This document shows, in pieces, positions 44,350 through 53,198 of a stretch of 64,000 nt of DNA (position 1 is its first letter; each line of letters begins with the position of its first letter). The position numbers and the translations under genes were made by a program. Source of the DNA: Cacconaster sp045601245 (GTDB lineage: Bacteria > Bacteroidota > Bacteroidia > Bacteroidales > UBA932); contig JAZRZH010000052.1 in assembly GCA_045601245.1 (NCBI GenBank), positions 59,323-123,322 on the forward strand. The letters run 5' to 3'. Under the pieces are notes generated by a model. The model did no database searches. It was given only the letters and a program-made list of their open reading frames with translations, and was not told the DNA's origin.

Positions 44350-45663
44350 CTTTTTCAATATCTGGTTGTTCATCCTTCCAGCCGATATACTCTTCATCGC
44401 CTTGCGTGTCCCTTCAAACTGCTTCAGCAGACGGTTAATATCTGCTATGGATGTACCGCTGCCGGCAGCGATGCGCTTGCGGCGCGACCCGTTGATCTGT
44501 TCAGGATTCTGTCTCTCATACGGAGTCATTGAGAGAATGATTGCCTCGACACCCTTGAAGGAGTCATTGTCTATATCCACATCCTTAAGAGCCTTGCCCA
44601 CACCAGGTATCATAGATGCAAGATCCTTGATGTTGCCCATCTTCTTGATCTGCTGTATCTGCTTGTAGAAATCATCGAGGGTGAACTGGTCCTTTGCGAT
44701 CTTTTTGTGAAGTTTGCGGGCCTCTTCCTCATCGAACTGCTCCTGAGCCTTCTCAACGAGGGAGACAACGTCACCCATACCGAGGATACGGTCAGCGATA
44801 CGTGCAGGATAGAATATGTCGAGGGCCTCCATTTTCTCGCCCTGACTTATAAATTTGATCGGTTTGCCTACGACGGCCTTAATGGAAAGGGCCGCACCAC
44901 CGCGGGTGTCGCCGTCCATCTTCGTGAGAACCACTCCGTCGAAATCGAGGCGCTCGTTGAATATCTTCGCGGTCTCGACAGCATCCTGACCGGTCATCGC
45001 ATCCACAACGAAGAGTGTCTCTGAAGGAGCCACAGCCTTGTGGAGTGCGGAAATCTCGTCCATCAGTTCGTCATCGACAGCAAGACGGCCAGCGGTATCG
45101 ATGATGACCACCTGGTAGTCCTCCCTCTTCGCGAGAGCTATTGCGTTCCGGGCAATTGAAATAGGGTCCTTGACTCCCTCCTCGCTGTAACAATTGACCT
45201 CCACCTGCGAACAGAGGGTCTTCAACTGTTCGACAGCGGCCGGACGGAATGTATCACAGGCTGCGACGAGGACCTTCTTTCCCTTTTTTGTCTTGAGGTT
45301 GAGAGCGAGTTTGCCGCAGAATGTAGTCTTACCGGAACCGTTGAGACCGGCGACCAGCACTATGCCCGGATTGCCCTTGATATTGATCTCCGATGCATCG
45401 CTTCCCATAAGGGCGGCAAGTTCGTCGTGGACAATCTTGACCATCATCTGCTCCGGACGGACAGCCTTGAGCACATCCTGTCCGATAGCCTTCTGCTTCA
45501 CCTCGTCGCAGAAACTCTTCGCAACCTTATAACTCACATCTGCGTCAAGGAGTGCCTTGCGTACATCCTTGAGCGTCTCGGATATATTGACTTCCGTTAT
45601 CTTGCCCTGCCCCTTGATGAGTTTAAAAGAACTCTCGAGGCGATCCATCAGATTTTCAAACAT
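44335..45663 (-). CDS. ffh: Signal recognition particle GTPase
   Basis: 442 residues with the N domain, G domain (GLNGSGKTT at 107-115, DTAGR, TKMDGDTRGG) and the methionine-rich M domain near the C-terminus, ending in a basic KKKKRK tail. It binds the 4.5S RNA and targets membrane proteins to the Sec translocon. It is transcribed from its own promoter after the MBL-fold gene, and ends inside the bidirectional terminator. Confidence 0.96.
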   Translation of the reverse strand: MFENLMDRLESSFKLIKGQGKITEVNISETLKDVRKALLDADVSYKVAKSFCDEVKQKAIGQDVLKAVRPEQMMVKIVHDELAALMGSDASEINIKGNPGIVLVAGLNGSGKTTFCGKLALNLKTKKGKKVLVAACDTFRPAAVEQLKTLCSQVEVNCYSEEGVKDPISIARNAIALAKREDYQVVIIDTAGRLAVDDELMDEISALHKAVAPSETLFVVDAMTGQDAVETAKIFNERLDFDGVVLTKMDGDTRGGAALSIKAVVGKPIKFISQGEKMEALDIFYPARIADRILGMGDVVSLVEKAQEQFDEEEARKLHKKIAKDQFTLDDFYKQIQQIKKMGNIKDLASMIPGVGKALKDVDIDNDSFKGVEAIILSMTPYERQNPEQINGSRRKRIAAGSGTSIADINRLLKQFEGTRKAMKSISAGRMNNQILKKKKRK

Positions 45664-45684
45664 TGTATCTCAGATTTGATTCTG

Positions 45685-45692
45685 CAAAAATA
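45685..45692 (-). promoter_or_regulatory. -7 promoter element of ffh
   Basis: Minus-strand TATTTTTG fits TAnnTTTG, 21 bases before the ffh ATG. Confidence 0.55.
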
Positions 45693-45730
45693 GTAATTAT
45701 CCTTTTTAATTAAACGCGCCGTCGCGGCAT

Positions 45731-46519
45731 CTACCACTCGAACAGCTCCGAAGGGTCGCGGCGCGGAAGATAATGCAGCGTCGTTCCCGCCGCCCCGACC
45801 TCATTCAGCACATCGGAAGCCGCGCGCATCGCGCGTGTGGGAGTGTTGTTGTTTTCGCTCAGGTGGCACAGATATATGTCCTTGAGCTCCGGATGCCAGC
45901 TGCGTCGCAGCAACGTGGCCATCTCATCGTTGGAAAGATGCCCGTGGCCCTGCATTATCCTCATTTTCAATTCCTGTGGATAGGAACCGGCAACCAGCAT
46001 ATCCACATCGTAGTTCGCCTCCACCACCAGATGATCGGCAAGAGACGCATAGCGCACGGCCGAATCAGTCGGAGCCCCAATATCGGTCATGAACGTAAAT
46101 TTTTCACCGCAGAACTCGATATAATACCCCACGGTGTCCGCGGCATCGTGCGGCACCCTGAAAGGCGTCACCTTTACGTCGTCAATGGCATTCTCCTGCT
46201 CGGGAACAAGGGCGTGTGTGCATCCGCGCATATATCCGGCGGTACAGAAATGGGTCTCAAGCGCACGCAGGACCTCAGCTGTAGCGTACACCGGCTTTTT
46301 GAAGCGCTCAGTGAAGGTGCCGAGACTGCGGATATGGTCAAAATGGTCGTGGGAGACCAGAACGAAAGATATCTTCTCAATTCCGATGCCGTTCTGCAGC
46401 AGACGTTTCTTGATGCTTCGCCCGCCTATACCGACATCGATCAGAAAACCCTTTTCACCGTTACCTACGTAATAACAGTTGCCGTTACTTCCGCTTGAGA
46501 GACTGATAAAATGTACCAT
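45731..46519 (-). CDS. MBL-fold hydrolase (YycJ/WalJ-like)
   Basis: 262 residues with the metal motif SHDHFDH (HxHxDH) and an N-terminal SLSSGSNGNCYYVG that is typical of the YycJ/WalJ subfamily, thought to act on DNA or nucleic acid ends. Further motifs are DIGAP and GHLS. It lies 5 bases after pnp, so it is the last gene of the purine salvage operon. Confidence 0.87.
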   Translation of the reverse strand: MVHFISLSSGSNGNCYYVGNGEKGFLIDVGIGGRSIKKRLLQNGIGIEKISFVLVSHDHFDHIRSLGTFTERFKKPVYATAEVLRALETHFCTAGYMRGCTHALVPEQENAIDDVKVTPFRVPHDAADTVGYYIEFCGEKFTFMTDIGAPTDSAVRYASLADHLVVEANYDVDMLVAGSYPQELKMRIMQGHGHLSNDEMATLLRRSWHPELKDIYLCHLSENNNTPTRAMRAASDVLNEVGAAGTTLHYLPRRDPSELFEW

Positions 46520-46524
46520 TCCCC

Positions 46525-47352
46525 TTAAAGCGTCTCGATGATTCTGGTAAATATCTTCGCCATCTTGTCTGATGCCTCATTGGCGATACGGACCACGTCC
46601 GCGCCGTCATTGAGCTTGTCGTTGCAGACAACCTTGTTGGCGACGTTCGTGATGATCGAGATGCCGAATACCGGTATCTGGCTGTGGCGTGCAACAATCA
46701 CCTCCGGAACGGTTGACATCCCGACAGCATCAGCGCCCGCCTTGTAGTAGAAGCGGATTTCGGCAGGAGTTTCGTATGTAGGACCGGTATTTGCAAGATA
46801 GACTCCCTTGCGGAGCGTAATGCCGAGCTCTTCGGCAGCCTTCTCCGCCTTTGCGATAAGGTCGCGGTCGTATGCGCAGGACATATCCGGGAAGCGGGTT
46901 CCGAACTCGTCCATATTGCCGCCGATCAGCGGGTTAGGCATAAGGTTGATATGGTCCTCGATGACCATCAGGTCACCTATGCTGAAGTCCGGGTTGAGTC
47001 CGCCTGAAGCATTGGAAACGAAGAAATATTTGATGCCGAGAAGTTTCATCACCCTTATCGGGAGCGTCACCTTATCCATATTGTATCCTTCGTAATAGTG
47101 GAAGCGGCCCTGCATCGCGCAGACCACCTTTCCACCCAGTCTTCCGAAAATGAAATTGCCCTTGTGGCCGATGGCCGTGGATTGTGCGAAATGCGGAATC
47201 GTGCTGTAAGAAATGATTTCTTCCGCATCGATGCTTTCTCCGAATTTGCCCAGACCGCTGCCCAAGACTATTCCAACCTCCGGCTGGAGGCCGTGAAGTT
47301 TCTCTTTGAGGAACTCAGCCGCCTCAATGACGTTTTGTGATCTTTCGTCCAT
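46525..47352 (-). CDS. Purine nucleoside phosphorylase
   Basis: 275 residues of the high-molecular-mass NP-I trimer family. Motifs are GSGLG (phosphate loop), HKGNFIFG, the AMQGRFHYYEGY segment, FVSNASGGLNP and the substrate loop around NTGPTYETPAEI. It splits purine nucleosides to base and ribose-1-phosphate. Neighbour of the deaminase-type amidohydrolase. Confidence 0.92.
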   Translation of the reverse strand: MDERSQNVIEAAEFLKEKLHGLQPEVGIVLGSGLGKFGESIDAEEIISYSTIPHFAQSTAIGHKGNFIFGRLGGKVVCAMQGRFHYYEGYNMDKVTLPIRVMKLLGIKYFFVSNASGGLNPDFSIGDLMVIEDHINLMPNPLIGGNMDEFGTRFPDMSCAYDRDLIAKAEKAAEELGITLRKGVYLANTGPTYETPAEIRFYYKAGADAVGMSTVPEVIVARHSQIPVFGISIITNVANKVVCNDKLNDGADVVRIANEASDKMAKIFTRIIETL

Positions 47353-47356
47353 ATTA

Positions 47357-48631
47357 TTATGCTTTTGATTTTTTCATAAGTTTCCAGGCCTGCTCGCCGG
47401 CCTTCTCCATAATCTCATCCTCGCCTGCGACCTTCCTGCCTTCCATAATGATCCGTCCGTCGCAGATAACAGTGTCCACGCAGGAACTGTTGGCCGCGAA
47501 CACGAAGTTGCTGAGGAAATCTATGTCAGGAACGAGTTCCGGAGTGCGCATATTGATCAGTGAAATGTCAGCCAGAGCCCCCTCCTCTATCCTGCCGGCA
47601 TTGATGCCGAGGGCGCGCGCGCCATTGACCGTAGCTACGTCCAGCAACTCGTTGAGCGGCATTGCCTGAGGGTCGTTACGCCACGCGTGCTGCAGCAGCG
47701 CCATAGTCTTCATACTCTCGCGCACGTCCTGGTTGTCGGAGGATGCGCAGCCGTCGGTGCCGATGCAGACATTCACGCTTGCGTCGCGCAACTCGTTGTA
47801 TTTGAAACGGTAACCGGAGCTGAGCATGAGGTTGGAGTTGATATTGTGGACTATGCTGGCGCCGCGGGAACCGAGTATCTCTATGTCCTCATCGGTCAGC
47901 CAGAGACCGTGCGCGCCAATGAAGTCGCTGTCAATGAGGCCCAGGTCGTCGAAATGGCGTACAGGAGTCTTGCCGTACTTTGCGATATCGTCGTTCACTT
48001 CATTTTCCGTCTCGGAAATGTGGACGTGCAACTTGGCACCCAGTTCCTTTGCTGTCCTGCCGGCCCACAGCATATTGTCCTCATTGACGGTATAATCAGC
48101 GTGAATGGCAATACCAAGGGTAATGCGATCGGACCATTCCTCCGACTGCTTGACTATCTGCATACATTCCTTGCGCTGGGCAAGGCCCCTTTCGACATCG
48201 CCGCCGTCGAGCACCACGTAATTGAGCAGAGCCCTGGTGCCCATATCCTCCACGGCCTCGCGGACCTGGGGCACGTGCCAGTACATATCGTTGAAACAGG
48301 TTGTGCCGCACTTGATCATCTCAAGTATTGCAAGTTTGCTGCCCCAGTAAATGGCTTCAGGATCGAGATGGTCCTCTATGCCCCATATCATATTGAGCCA
48401 GGACTGAAGGGACAGCCCCTTGCCCACGCCGCGCATAAGAGTCATCGCTGCGTGTGTATGCGCATTTATCAGACCCGGGACAGCGCAGAAACCGCTGCAG
48501 TCAATCACCCTGTCTGCCGGACCCGCAGGCTCGGATACCGAAGTGACCGCCGCAATATGCTTGTCCCTGATCGAAATATTGACACGCCTGCCATCAATCA
48601 GCCTGGCATTATTCAACAAGATGGTGCTCAT
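47357..48631 (-). CDS. Amidohydrolase, MtaD/SAH-deaminase (TRZ/ATZ) type
   Basis: 424 residues from the ATG at 48631; a TTG upstream is rejected. Zinc ligands are in NAHTHAAM (HxH), HVHISETENE and GTDGCASSDNQD. The family deaminates adenosine derivatives such as S-adenosylhomocysteine or methylthioadenosine. With pnp downstream it forms a small purine and methyl-nucleoside salvage set. Confidence 0.86.
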   Translation of the reverse strand: MSTILLNNARLIDGRRVNISIRDKHIAAVTSVSEPAGPADRVIDCSGFCAVPGLINAHTHAAMTLMRGVGKGLSLQSWLNMIWGIEDHLDPEAIYWGSKLAILEMIKCGTTCFNDMYWHVPQVREAVEDMGTRALLNYVVLDGGDVERGLAQRKECMQIVKQSEEWSDRITLGIAIHADYTVNEDNMLWAGRTAKELGAKLHVHISETENEVNDDIAKYGKTPVRHFDDLGLIDSDFIGAHGLWLTDEDIEILGSRGASIVHNINSNLMLSSGYRFKYNELRDASVNVCIGTDGCASSDNQDVRESMKTMALLQHAWRNDPQAMPLNELLDVATVNGARALGINAGRIEEGALADISLINMRTPELVPDIDFLSNFVFAANSSCVDTVICDGRIIMEGRKVAGEDEIMEKAGEQAWKLMKKSKA

Positions 48632-48639
48632 AACTCTGC

Positions 48640-48662
48640 CCAATTAAAATTGGACAAAGTTA
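48640..48662 (-). promoter_or_regulatory. Promoter of the purine salvage operon with a possible operator
   Basis: Minus-strand -7 element TAACTTTG at 48655-48662, and immediately downstream an inverted repeat CCAATT-AA-AATTGG (48640-48653) at the expected transcription start. The repeat is a possible operator; this is untested. The amidohydrolase ATG is at 48631. Confidence 0.5.
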
Positions 48663-48663
48663 C

Positions 48664-48908
48664 ATAATATCCCGTGAATTATCAACAAGCCGCTTCAACA
48701 GCCCCTGCCATACATCCGCCATACACCTGCCCGCCTATGTCTCACCGATACCGAGGCAACGTGATTGCCGCCAGAGCGGCGGCTCCTGATATCACGACGG
48801 ATTGACGTTGGGAATGTCATAACTGATAATAACATGGCAAAAGTTGCGAGTCGTGACATCAAATTGGTAAATATGAGTGGTTTCCCTGTCACGAGCAGCA
48901 AATATCAA
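48664..48908. other. Intergenic stretch with no gene
   Basis: Only a short GC hairpin is seen (GCCGCC 48767-48772 with GGCGGC 48778-48783), without a T-tract. Frames here are broken. Its minus strand may carry further remnants of the adjacent decayed gene, but I cannot support that. Confidence 0.4.
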
Positions 48909-49330
48909 CTAAAACTGTCGATTCGTGACAAAAGCCATCCCGCGGAGTTTGCGAGATGGCTTTGCGAAAATTATTATCGATTGGCTCCGCCGATGGCTGA
49001 CGCACAGATTGCAACTGGCCCACTTGACGGACAGGCCGAGATCCACCGATGTGATATCCTTTGTCTTGAAAGACTTGACATTCCCATATTGGTACAAGCA
49101 CGATGCATACCTTATGTATGCTTTATAGCAATATTCGGTATCCGAAGAGAGGGCTTTGAGGACAACCTCAAATTTTATTTGAATCCAGTTCAATACTCGC
49201 CTCTAAAATTCCGTTTTCGTTTGAGGGGTCAGGCTCGTGGAAAACAGAATGCCGAATCGGCATGCAGAACGAATGGATTCGCCCACGTTCAGATAACCAT
49301 AGAGTATTACATAGTTTTCAGAAACCTAGG
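48909..49330 (-). pseudogene. Decayed surface lipoprotein with FISUMP- and fibronectin-like sequence
   Basis: Minus-strand fragments carry the phrases VILYGYLNVGESI, TEYCYKAYIRY, YGNVKSF and DLGLSVKWASCNL, which are hallmarks of Bacteroidota lipoproteins with repeated fibronectin-like domains and a C-terminal FISUMP domain. Stop codons interrupt the frame near 49200 and 49325, and the usual continuation after the FISUMP start (NVGA...) is missing. It is therefore a remnant, not a gene. Confidence 0.72.
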
Positions 49331-49551
49331 CAGAACCAGCTGTAACAACCTCGCCGGAAGATGCCGGCCAGTCAATCTGACAAGAAGGGAAAATTGCAGC
49401 CACTAATATAGAACGATAACTAGCGACCTTTTCATCTTTTTATCCAGTTACTCAAGCAAATGTACGAATTATCCAATAATCATTACGTAAGCGAAAATAT
49501 TATTCAGGAATAAACGTATCATAAGAAGTCCGGCAGGCGACGATGCCGAGC
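49331..49551. other. Intergenic stretch with no gene
   Basis: AT-rich, no supported ORF, no clear promoter or terminator. It may contain more of the decayed lipoprotein upstream sequence. Confidence 0.4.
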
Positions 49552-50667
49552 TTATTTCAGCGGCTTGCCGGCCTTGACCATTGCGAACGGCTGCTCGTTC
49601 CCGAGGAAGATCTGTTGGATGGCATCGGTGATGTTGTATGGATTGATACCGTTGATGAAGTACACCAGCGAGGTTTGAGTCTTCGGTATGAACATCGCCA
49701 GGCCCTTGAAGTTGCCGTTGTTGCCGAAATGGTAATACATCGTGCCGAACTGTTCACTGTCCTCGCGGCAGAGGCCGAGGGCCCTGTAGAACGATCCGCG
49801 TTCCGGAAAATCGGACGGCACAGGGTCGGCGTATGCGGCGAACATCATTTCGTAGGACTCCTCGCTCATACCCCAATGGCGCATCATCGCGCGGAAGAAA
49901 GCGGTGCATTCCGCAGCGTTCGTGGTCATCGAGAATGCAGCGTTCGGATGATTGGTCTTCCATTTGTTCTTGGTAATCGTATCCTTTTTGTATCCGTTCA
50001 CGTGAATATCCTCATATCCGCTCATCCACTGATAGTTGGTATTCTTCATACCGAGCGGGTCAAAGATATATTTTCTGGCAATCGGAGTCAGTGTCTCACC
50101 CTTGAGATATTCAATCGTGCGCTGGAGACAGTAGATACCGGGACCGGAATAGCCGTACTTAGTATCAGGAGCGCAGAGGAATTTCATATCCTTGTAGCCC
50201 TTGTTCGGCAGGCCAGTGCGGTGTATCATGCATAGACGCGGGGTAAGCACTTTCGCCATCTCCTTATCCGCATCAGTGGCAAAGAAATCCAGCAGCCCCG
50301 GATAATACTCGACGAGCGGACGGTCCAGTTCGAGGGTCCCCTCCTCTATCATCTTTACGGCAATCCACGAAAGCGGGATCTTGCTTATCGAGCAGGCCTC
50401 GTAGACTGACTTGTCAGTGATTGGCTTATCCTCCTGCGGGAGAGTTGTCGCAGCGTAGAAACCCTTGTTGACCACGGTGAAACTCAAGCTGTCGTCAGGT
50501 GTCACATAGACCAGCTGAATCGAAGGGACATTCGCCCTTTTGATGATATCCAGCAGAGCGGACTCGTATGCCTTGTATTGTTTCTTCGATACTTTCGCCT
50601 CTGCAGGCCGGGCGGCACAGAGGACAAGCAGCGCGACGGCTGCAACGATTAAGAAAGGTTTCTTCAT
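49552..50667 (-). CDS. Secreted serine hydrolase, class C beta-lactamase/esterase family
   Basis: 371 residues with a signal peptide (AEAKV cleavage region near 24) and the serine motif SISK (SxxK, near 94-97), followed by YSGPG, and the C-terminal FGNNG segment in place of KTG or HxG. The fold covers beta-lactamases, DD-peptidases and esterases. It is periplasmic, and last in the operon 53142-49552. Confidence 0.86.
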   Translation of the reverse strand: MKKPFLIVAAVALLVLCAARPAEAKVSKKQYKAYESALLDIIKRANVPSIQLVYVTPDDSLSFTVVNKGFYAATTLPQEDKPITDKSVYEACSISKIPLSWIAVKMIEEGTLELDRPLVEYYPGLLDFFATDADKEMAKVLTPRLCMIHRTGLPNKGYKDMKFLCAPDTKYGYSGPGIYCLQRTIEYLKGETLTPIARKYIFDPLGMKNTNYQWMSGYEDIHVNGYKKDTITKNKWKTNHPNAAFSMTTNAAECTAFFRAMMRHWGMSEESYEMMFAAYADPVPSDFPERGSFYRALGLCREDSEQFGTMYYHFGNNGNFKGLAMFIPKTQTSLVYFINGINPYNITDAIQQIFLGNEQPFAMVKAGKPLK

Positions 50668-50694
50668 TATTTAACTACATTTATATTCCTGGTA

Positions 50695-51582
50695 TCAGTC
50701 CGCAAGTCTCGCTACGCGGATGCCGTTGATGGTTTTGTGGGAGACGACATAGTCGGCAAGAGGCTTGCTGTTGACGATGACCTTACCGGCGCCGGACGAG
50801 GCATGGATGAAGGTCAGGACACCATTTTCGCGCAGGGCGAAGCCGACGTGGGCGATGTCAAGACCACCCACGATGGAATTGAAGCAGACGATGTCTCCAC
50901 TCTTGATCTTTGATGCGCAGGATGCGATATCCTCCATGCCGATCAGGTAATACTCCCTCGCGTTGAGACGCTGCTCGGCCGCCTTGATACCGTCCATCTG
51001 GCGCCGGGCCTCATCATCTCCGGACAGGACACCGGCGAGCTGCATATACGATTGCGGATGCCTGGACATAAAGGAGAATCTCTGCGGATGCGGCTTGCCG
51101 CCGATGATGCCGGTAATCTCCTCGAGCCGGCCCATATTCTCCGCCTGGAGGAGCCATTCGGAAGTGTAATGCAGACGTGACGAATATCCGTCCACTATGC
51201 CGTCGCGATAGCGGAGCGACTGCAGGAATCCGCAGTAAGTCTCGAAGTCCGGCGTGGCGCTGCGGGCGGTGAGGGTCATTGCGACACACATCTCGACGAA
51301 TAATATGCAGTCGGTCTCACGTGTGCTGACCCGCAGCATTTCGGGTTCTTTCTCCAGACTTCCGGCAACATAAGGAGTCCCGGCAAAATGCTTCGCGCAC
51401 GCTATCACAATTTCAGCGGCAGGTTTGTCCTTCATCGGCACGAGAACCTTCATCGCCGCCTCGAAATCATCGGCTGTCTGCTGTGAATAATCCACGTCGG
51501 ACAGACGGACCTGAACGCCCTGCGCACACCCACCCGCGCACATCATAAGGCAGATGGTAAATGAAATCAATCGTCGCAGCAT
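50695..51582 (-). CDS. DUF1460 (N-acetylmuramoyl-L-alanine amidase-like) exported protein
   Basis: 295 residues from the ATG at 51582, with a signal peptide whose Cys-rich end (CAGGCAQ) could give a lipoprotein. The mature part has ETDCILFVEM with the candidate catalytic Cys, and GLDIAHVGF with the candidate His, as in the NlpC/P60-like DUF1460 family of Bacteroidales amidases. It would trim peptidoglycan peptides. The start is one base after the AlaX-like stop. Confidence 0.85.
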   Translation of the reverse strand: MLRRLISFTICLMMCAGGCAQGVQVRLSDVDYSQQTADDFEAAMKVLVPMKDKPAAEIVIACAKHFAGTPYVAGSLEKEPEMLRVSTRETDCILFVEMCVAMTLTARSATPDFETYCGFLQSLRYRDGIVDGYSSRLHYTSEWLLQAENMGRLEEITGIIGGKPHPQRFSFMSRHPQSYMQLAGVLSGDDEARRQMDGIKAAEQRLNAREYYLIGMEDIASCASKIKSGDIVCFNSIVGGLDIAHVGFALRENGVLTFIHASSGAGKVIVNSKPLADYVVSHKTINGIRVARLAD

Positions 51583-51583
51583 A

Positions 51584-52060
51584 TCAATACTTTTCTGAAG
51601 CATCGGTCACTTTCCAGCGGAGGCGCCATACGCCGTCATTGAAATCGTGGCTTATGATGCTGAAATGCCCTATCTCGGAAGTATTCGCGACGTGCGCGCC
51701 TATGCAGGCGCAGGCATCATAACCGCCTATGCGCACTATGCGGAGAGTGTCGGAAGCATCCGCAGGAAGTTTGCTAAGGTCCACGATGGCCGCAGCCTCG
51801 GACTTCGGCATAAAGTCTATGCTGATATCCAACCCGGCTGCTATCACTTCGTTGACCCTGGCCTCGATCTCAGCGACTTGCGCGTCGGACGGGCATTCTG
51901 AAAGGGAATAGTCGCATTTGGACTTCTTGCGTTCCACGTGCGCGTTGCGGCTGCGCGGGCAGCCGAACATCTTCACCATTGTGGCGTTGAGTATGTGCTC
52001 CGCGCTGTGCGCAGGCTCATATTCGGACTTATTGTGTACGTTGAGTACCGGTTCTTCCAT
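51584..52060 (-). CDS. AlaX-like tRNA editing protein
   Basis: 158 residues of the tRNA-SAD editing domain alone. Zinc ligands are HSAEH (18-22, HxxxH) and CIGAH (119-123, CxxxH). The family hydrolyses mischarged Ser- or Gly-tRNA(Ala). There is no N-terminal OB domain, so it is a short form. It is 4 bases downstream of the small lipoprotein gene. Confidence 0.85.
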   Translation of the reverse strand: MEEPVLNVHNKSEYEPAHSAEHILNATMVKMFGCPRSRNAHVERKKSKCDYSLSECPSDAQVAEIEARVNEVIAAGLDISIDFMPKSEAAAIVDLSKLPADASDTLRIVRIGGYDACACIGAHVANTSEIGHFSIISHDFNDGVWRLRWKVTDASEKY

Positions 52061-52064
52061 AATA

Positions 52065-52538
52065 TTAGAATCTGCTGAAAATATTGACGATATATGTACC
52101 TGAAGTCAGCTGTTCCCTGCTGCTGATGGTGTTCTGGTCGATAACCTTGAAATAATAGGTCCTGCCGCGCTCATACTCGGGATCCTCGTCGGACAGGTAC
52201 TGATTTTTCCTGTATTCCTCTTCGGTATAGATGGTGATTCCGGCGGGGTATTTCTCATAACGGAACGTATCGATCTCTTTCTTCGTCCCGTCCGGCGCAA
52301 GGATGAGAGTGCGGCCGAAGCCCTTATCCATGAATTCCATAAGGGTTTCAGGCTCCACCGCTTTGCTCTCGGTGACACCCGCGGTGAAATACTGCACCTC
52401 CGTCAGCCCCCATGCGCCGATGATATCGATTGTATTGCCCTGCGAATCGCGGTACAACTTCATCTTCTCCTTGTCGCAGGTCGATGCAGTCAGCATCACG
52501 ACGGCGAGCACCGGTATAAGTCTCAGGAAACCCCTCAT
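52065..52538 (-). CDS. Small lipoprotein of unknown function
   Basis: 157 residues with a lipoprotein signal ending TASTC (Cys21). The mature part has a lipocalin-like mix (GAWGLTEVQYF, RTLILAPDG, YFKVIDQNTI), which suggests a beta-barrel or beta-sandwich ligand-binding domain. It is the second gene of the minus operon. No function is known. Confidence 0.7.
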   Translation of the reverse strand: MRGFLRLIPVLAVVMLTASTCDKEKMKLYRDSQGNTIDIIGAWGLTEVQYFTAGVTESKAVEPETLMEFMDKGFGRTLILAPDGTKKEIDTFRYEKYPAGITIYTEEEYRKNQYLSDEDPEYERGRTYYFKVIDQNTISSREQLTSGTYIVNIFSRF

Positions 52539-52545
52539 AGAATCG

Positions 52546-53142
52546 TTATATCACCTCGACCGTCTCTTCGATCGGACGGTATTCACTGTGCTTCGGTGAC
52601 GGAGCGGCATCCTCGGCGGCATAGCCGAAAGGCATCAGGAGCACAGGATGAATCGTTTCAGGAAGATTGAGCTCCCTGCAGAGTTCAACAGGATCGAAGC
52701 GACCGACCATACAGGTGCCTATTCCTATTTCTGCAGCCTGAAGCATCATATGGGTCAGGACTATGGTAGCATCTATGTCACCGTAATTGCCGTTCTCGCC
52801 GCGCTTGCAAACGGTATCGTCATTATAGCACATTATGAAGCACTGTGGCGCGCCGTACATACAAGGCGACACCTTGTTGAGCTTGGCCATCACCTCAGGG
52901 CTCTTTGCGACATAAATCTTCTGCGGCTGCGAATTGACCGCCGTAGGAGCCACCCTGCCGGCTTCGATGATGAGATCTATCTTCTCCTGCTCCACAGGAG
53001 TATCAGAAAAATGGCGCACCGAATAGCGCTCGGTGGCGAGTGTGAGAAAATCTTTGTTCATAGGCTCTTCTGTCTGCTGGGTTTTGGAGCCGCACGCCGC
53101 AAGAGAAAGGAGCGTTGCGACAAGAATCAATGCTTTTTTCAT
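52546..53142 (-). CDS. Nitroreductase-family protein with a lipoprotein signal
   Basis: 198 residues. The signal ends LSLAACGSK (Cys17), then after a short linker comes a nitroreductase domain from MNKDFLTLATERYSVRHF with VNSQPQKIYV and later GIGTCMVGRFDP, the FMN-binding arrangement. If exported, FMN would have to be carried or loaded outside; an internal Met at 28 could start a cytosolic form. First gene of the operon. Confidence 0.82.
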   Translation of the reverse strand: MKKALILVATLLSLAACGSKTQQTEEPMNKDFLTLATERYSVRHFSDTPVEQEKIDLIIEAGRVAPTAVNSQPQKIYVAKSPEVMAKLNKVSPCMYGAPQCFIMCYNDDTVCKRGENGNYGDIDATIVLTHMMLQAAEIGIGTCMVGRFDPVELCRELNLPETIHPVLLMPFGYAAEDAAPSPKHSEYRPIEETVEVI

Positions 53143-53164
53143 ATTCGTATACTTAATGTTCCTA

Positions 53165-53172
53165 CAAAGTTA
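53165..53172 (-). promoter_or_regulatory. -7 promoter element of the nitroreductase operon
   Basis: Minus-strand TAACTTTG, perfect TAnnTTTG, 22 bases before the ATG. Directly adjoins the opposing element at 53173. Confidence 0.62.
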
Positions 53173-53180
53173 TACCTTTG
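53173..53180 (+). promoter_or_regulatory. -7 promoter element of the DMT transporter gene
   Basis: Plus-strand TACCTTTG, perfect TAnnTTTG, 18 bases before the ATG at 53199. It abuts the minus-strand element, so both polymerases cannot bind at once. Confidence 0.62.
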
Positions 53181-53198
53181 CGCCGCAAATCCAAAGCA

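Noticed and set aside
48765..49406. 213-codon plus-strand frame in the decayed region
   Set aside because: It runs antisense to the recognisable lipoprotein remnant and resembles no protein.
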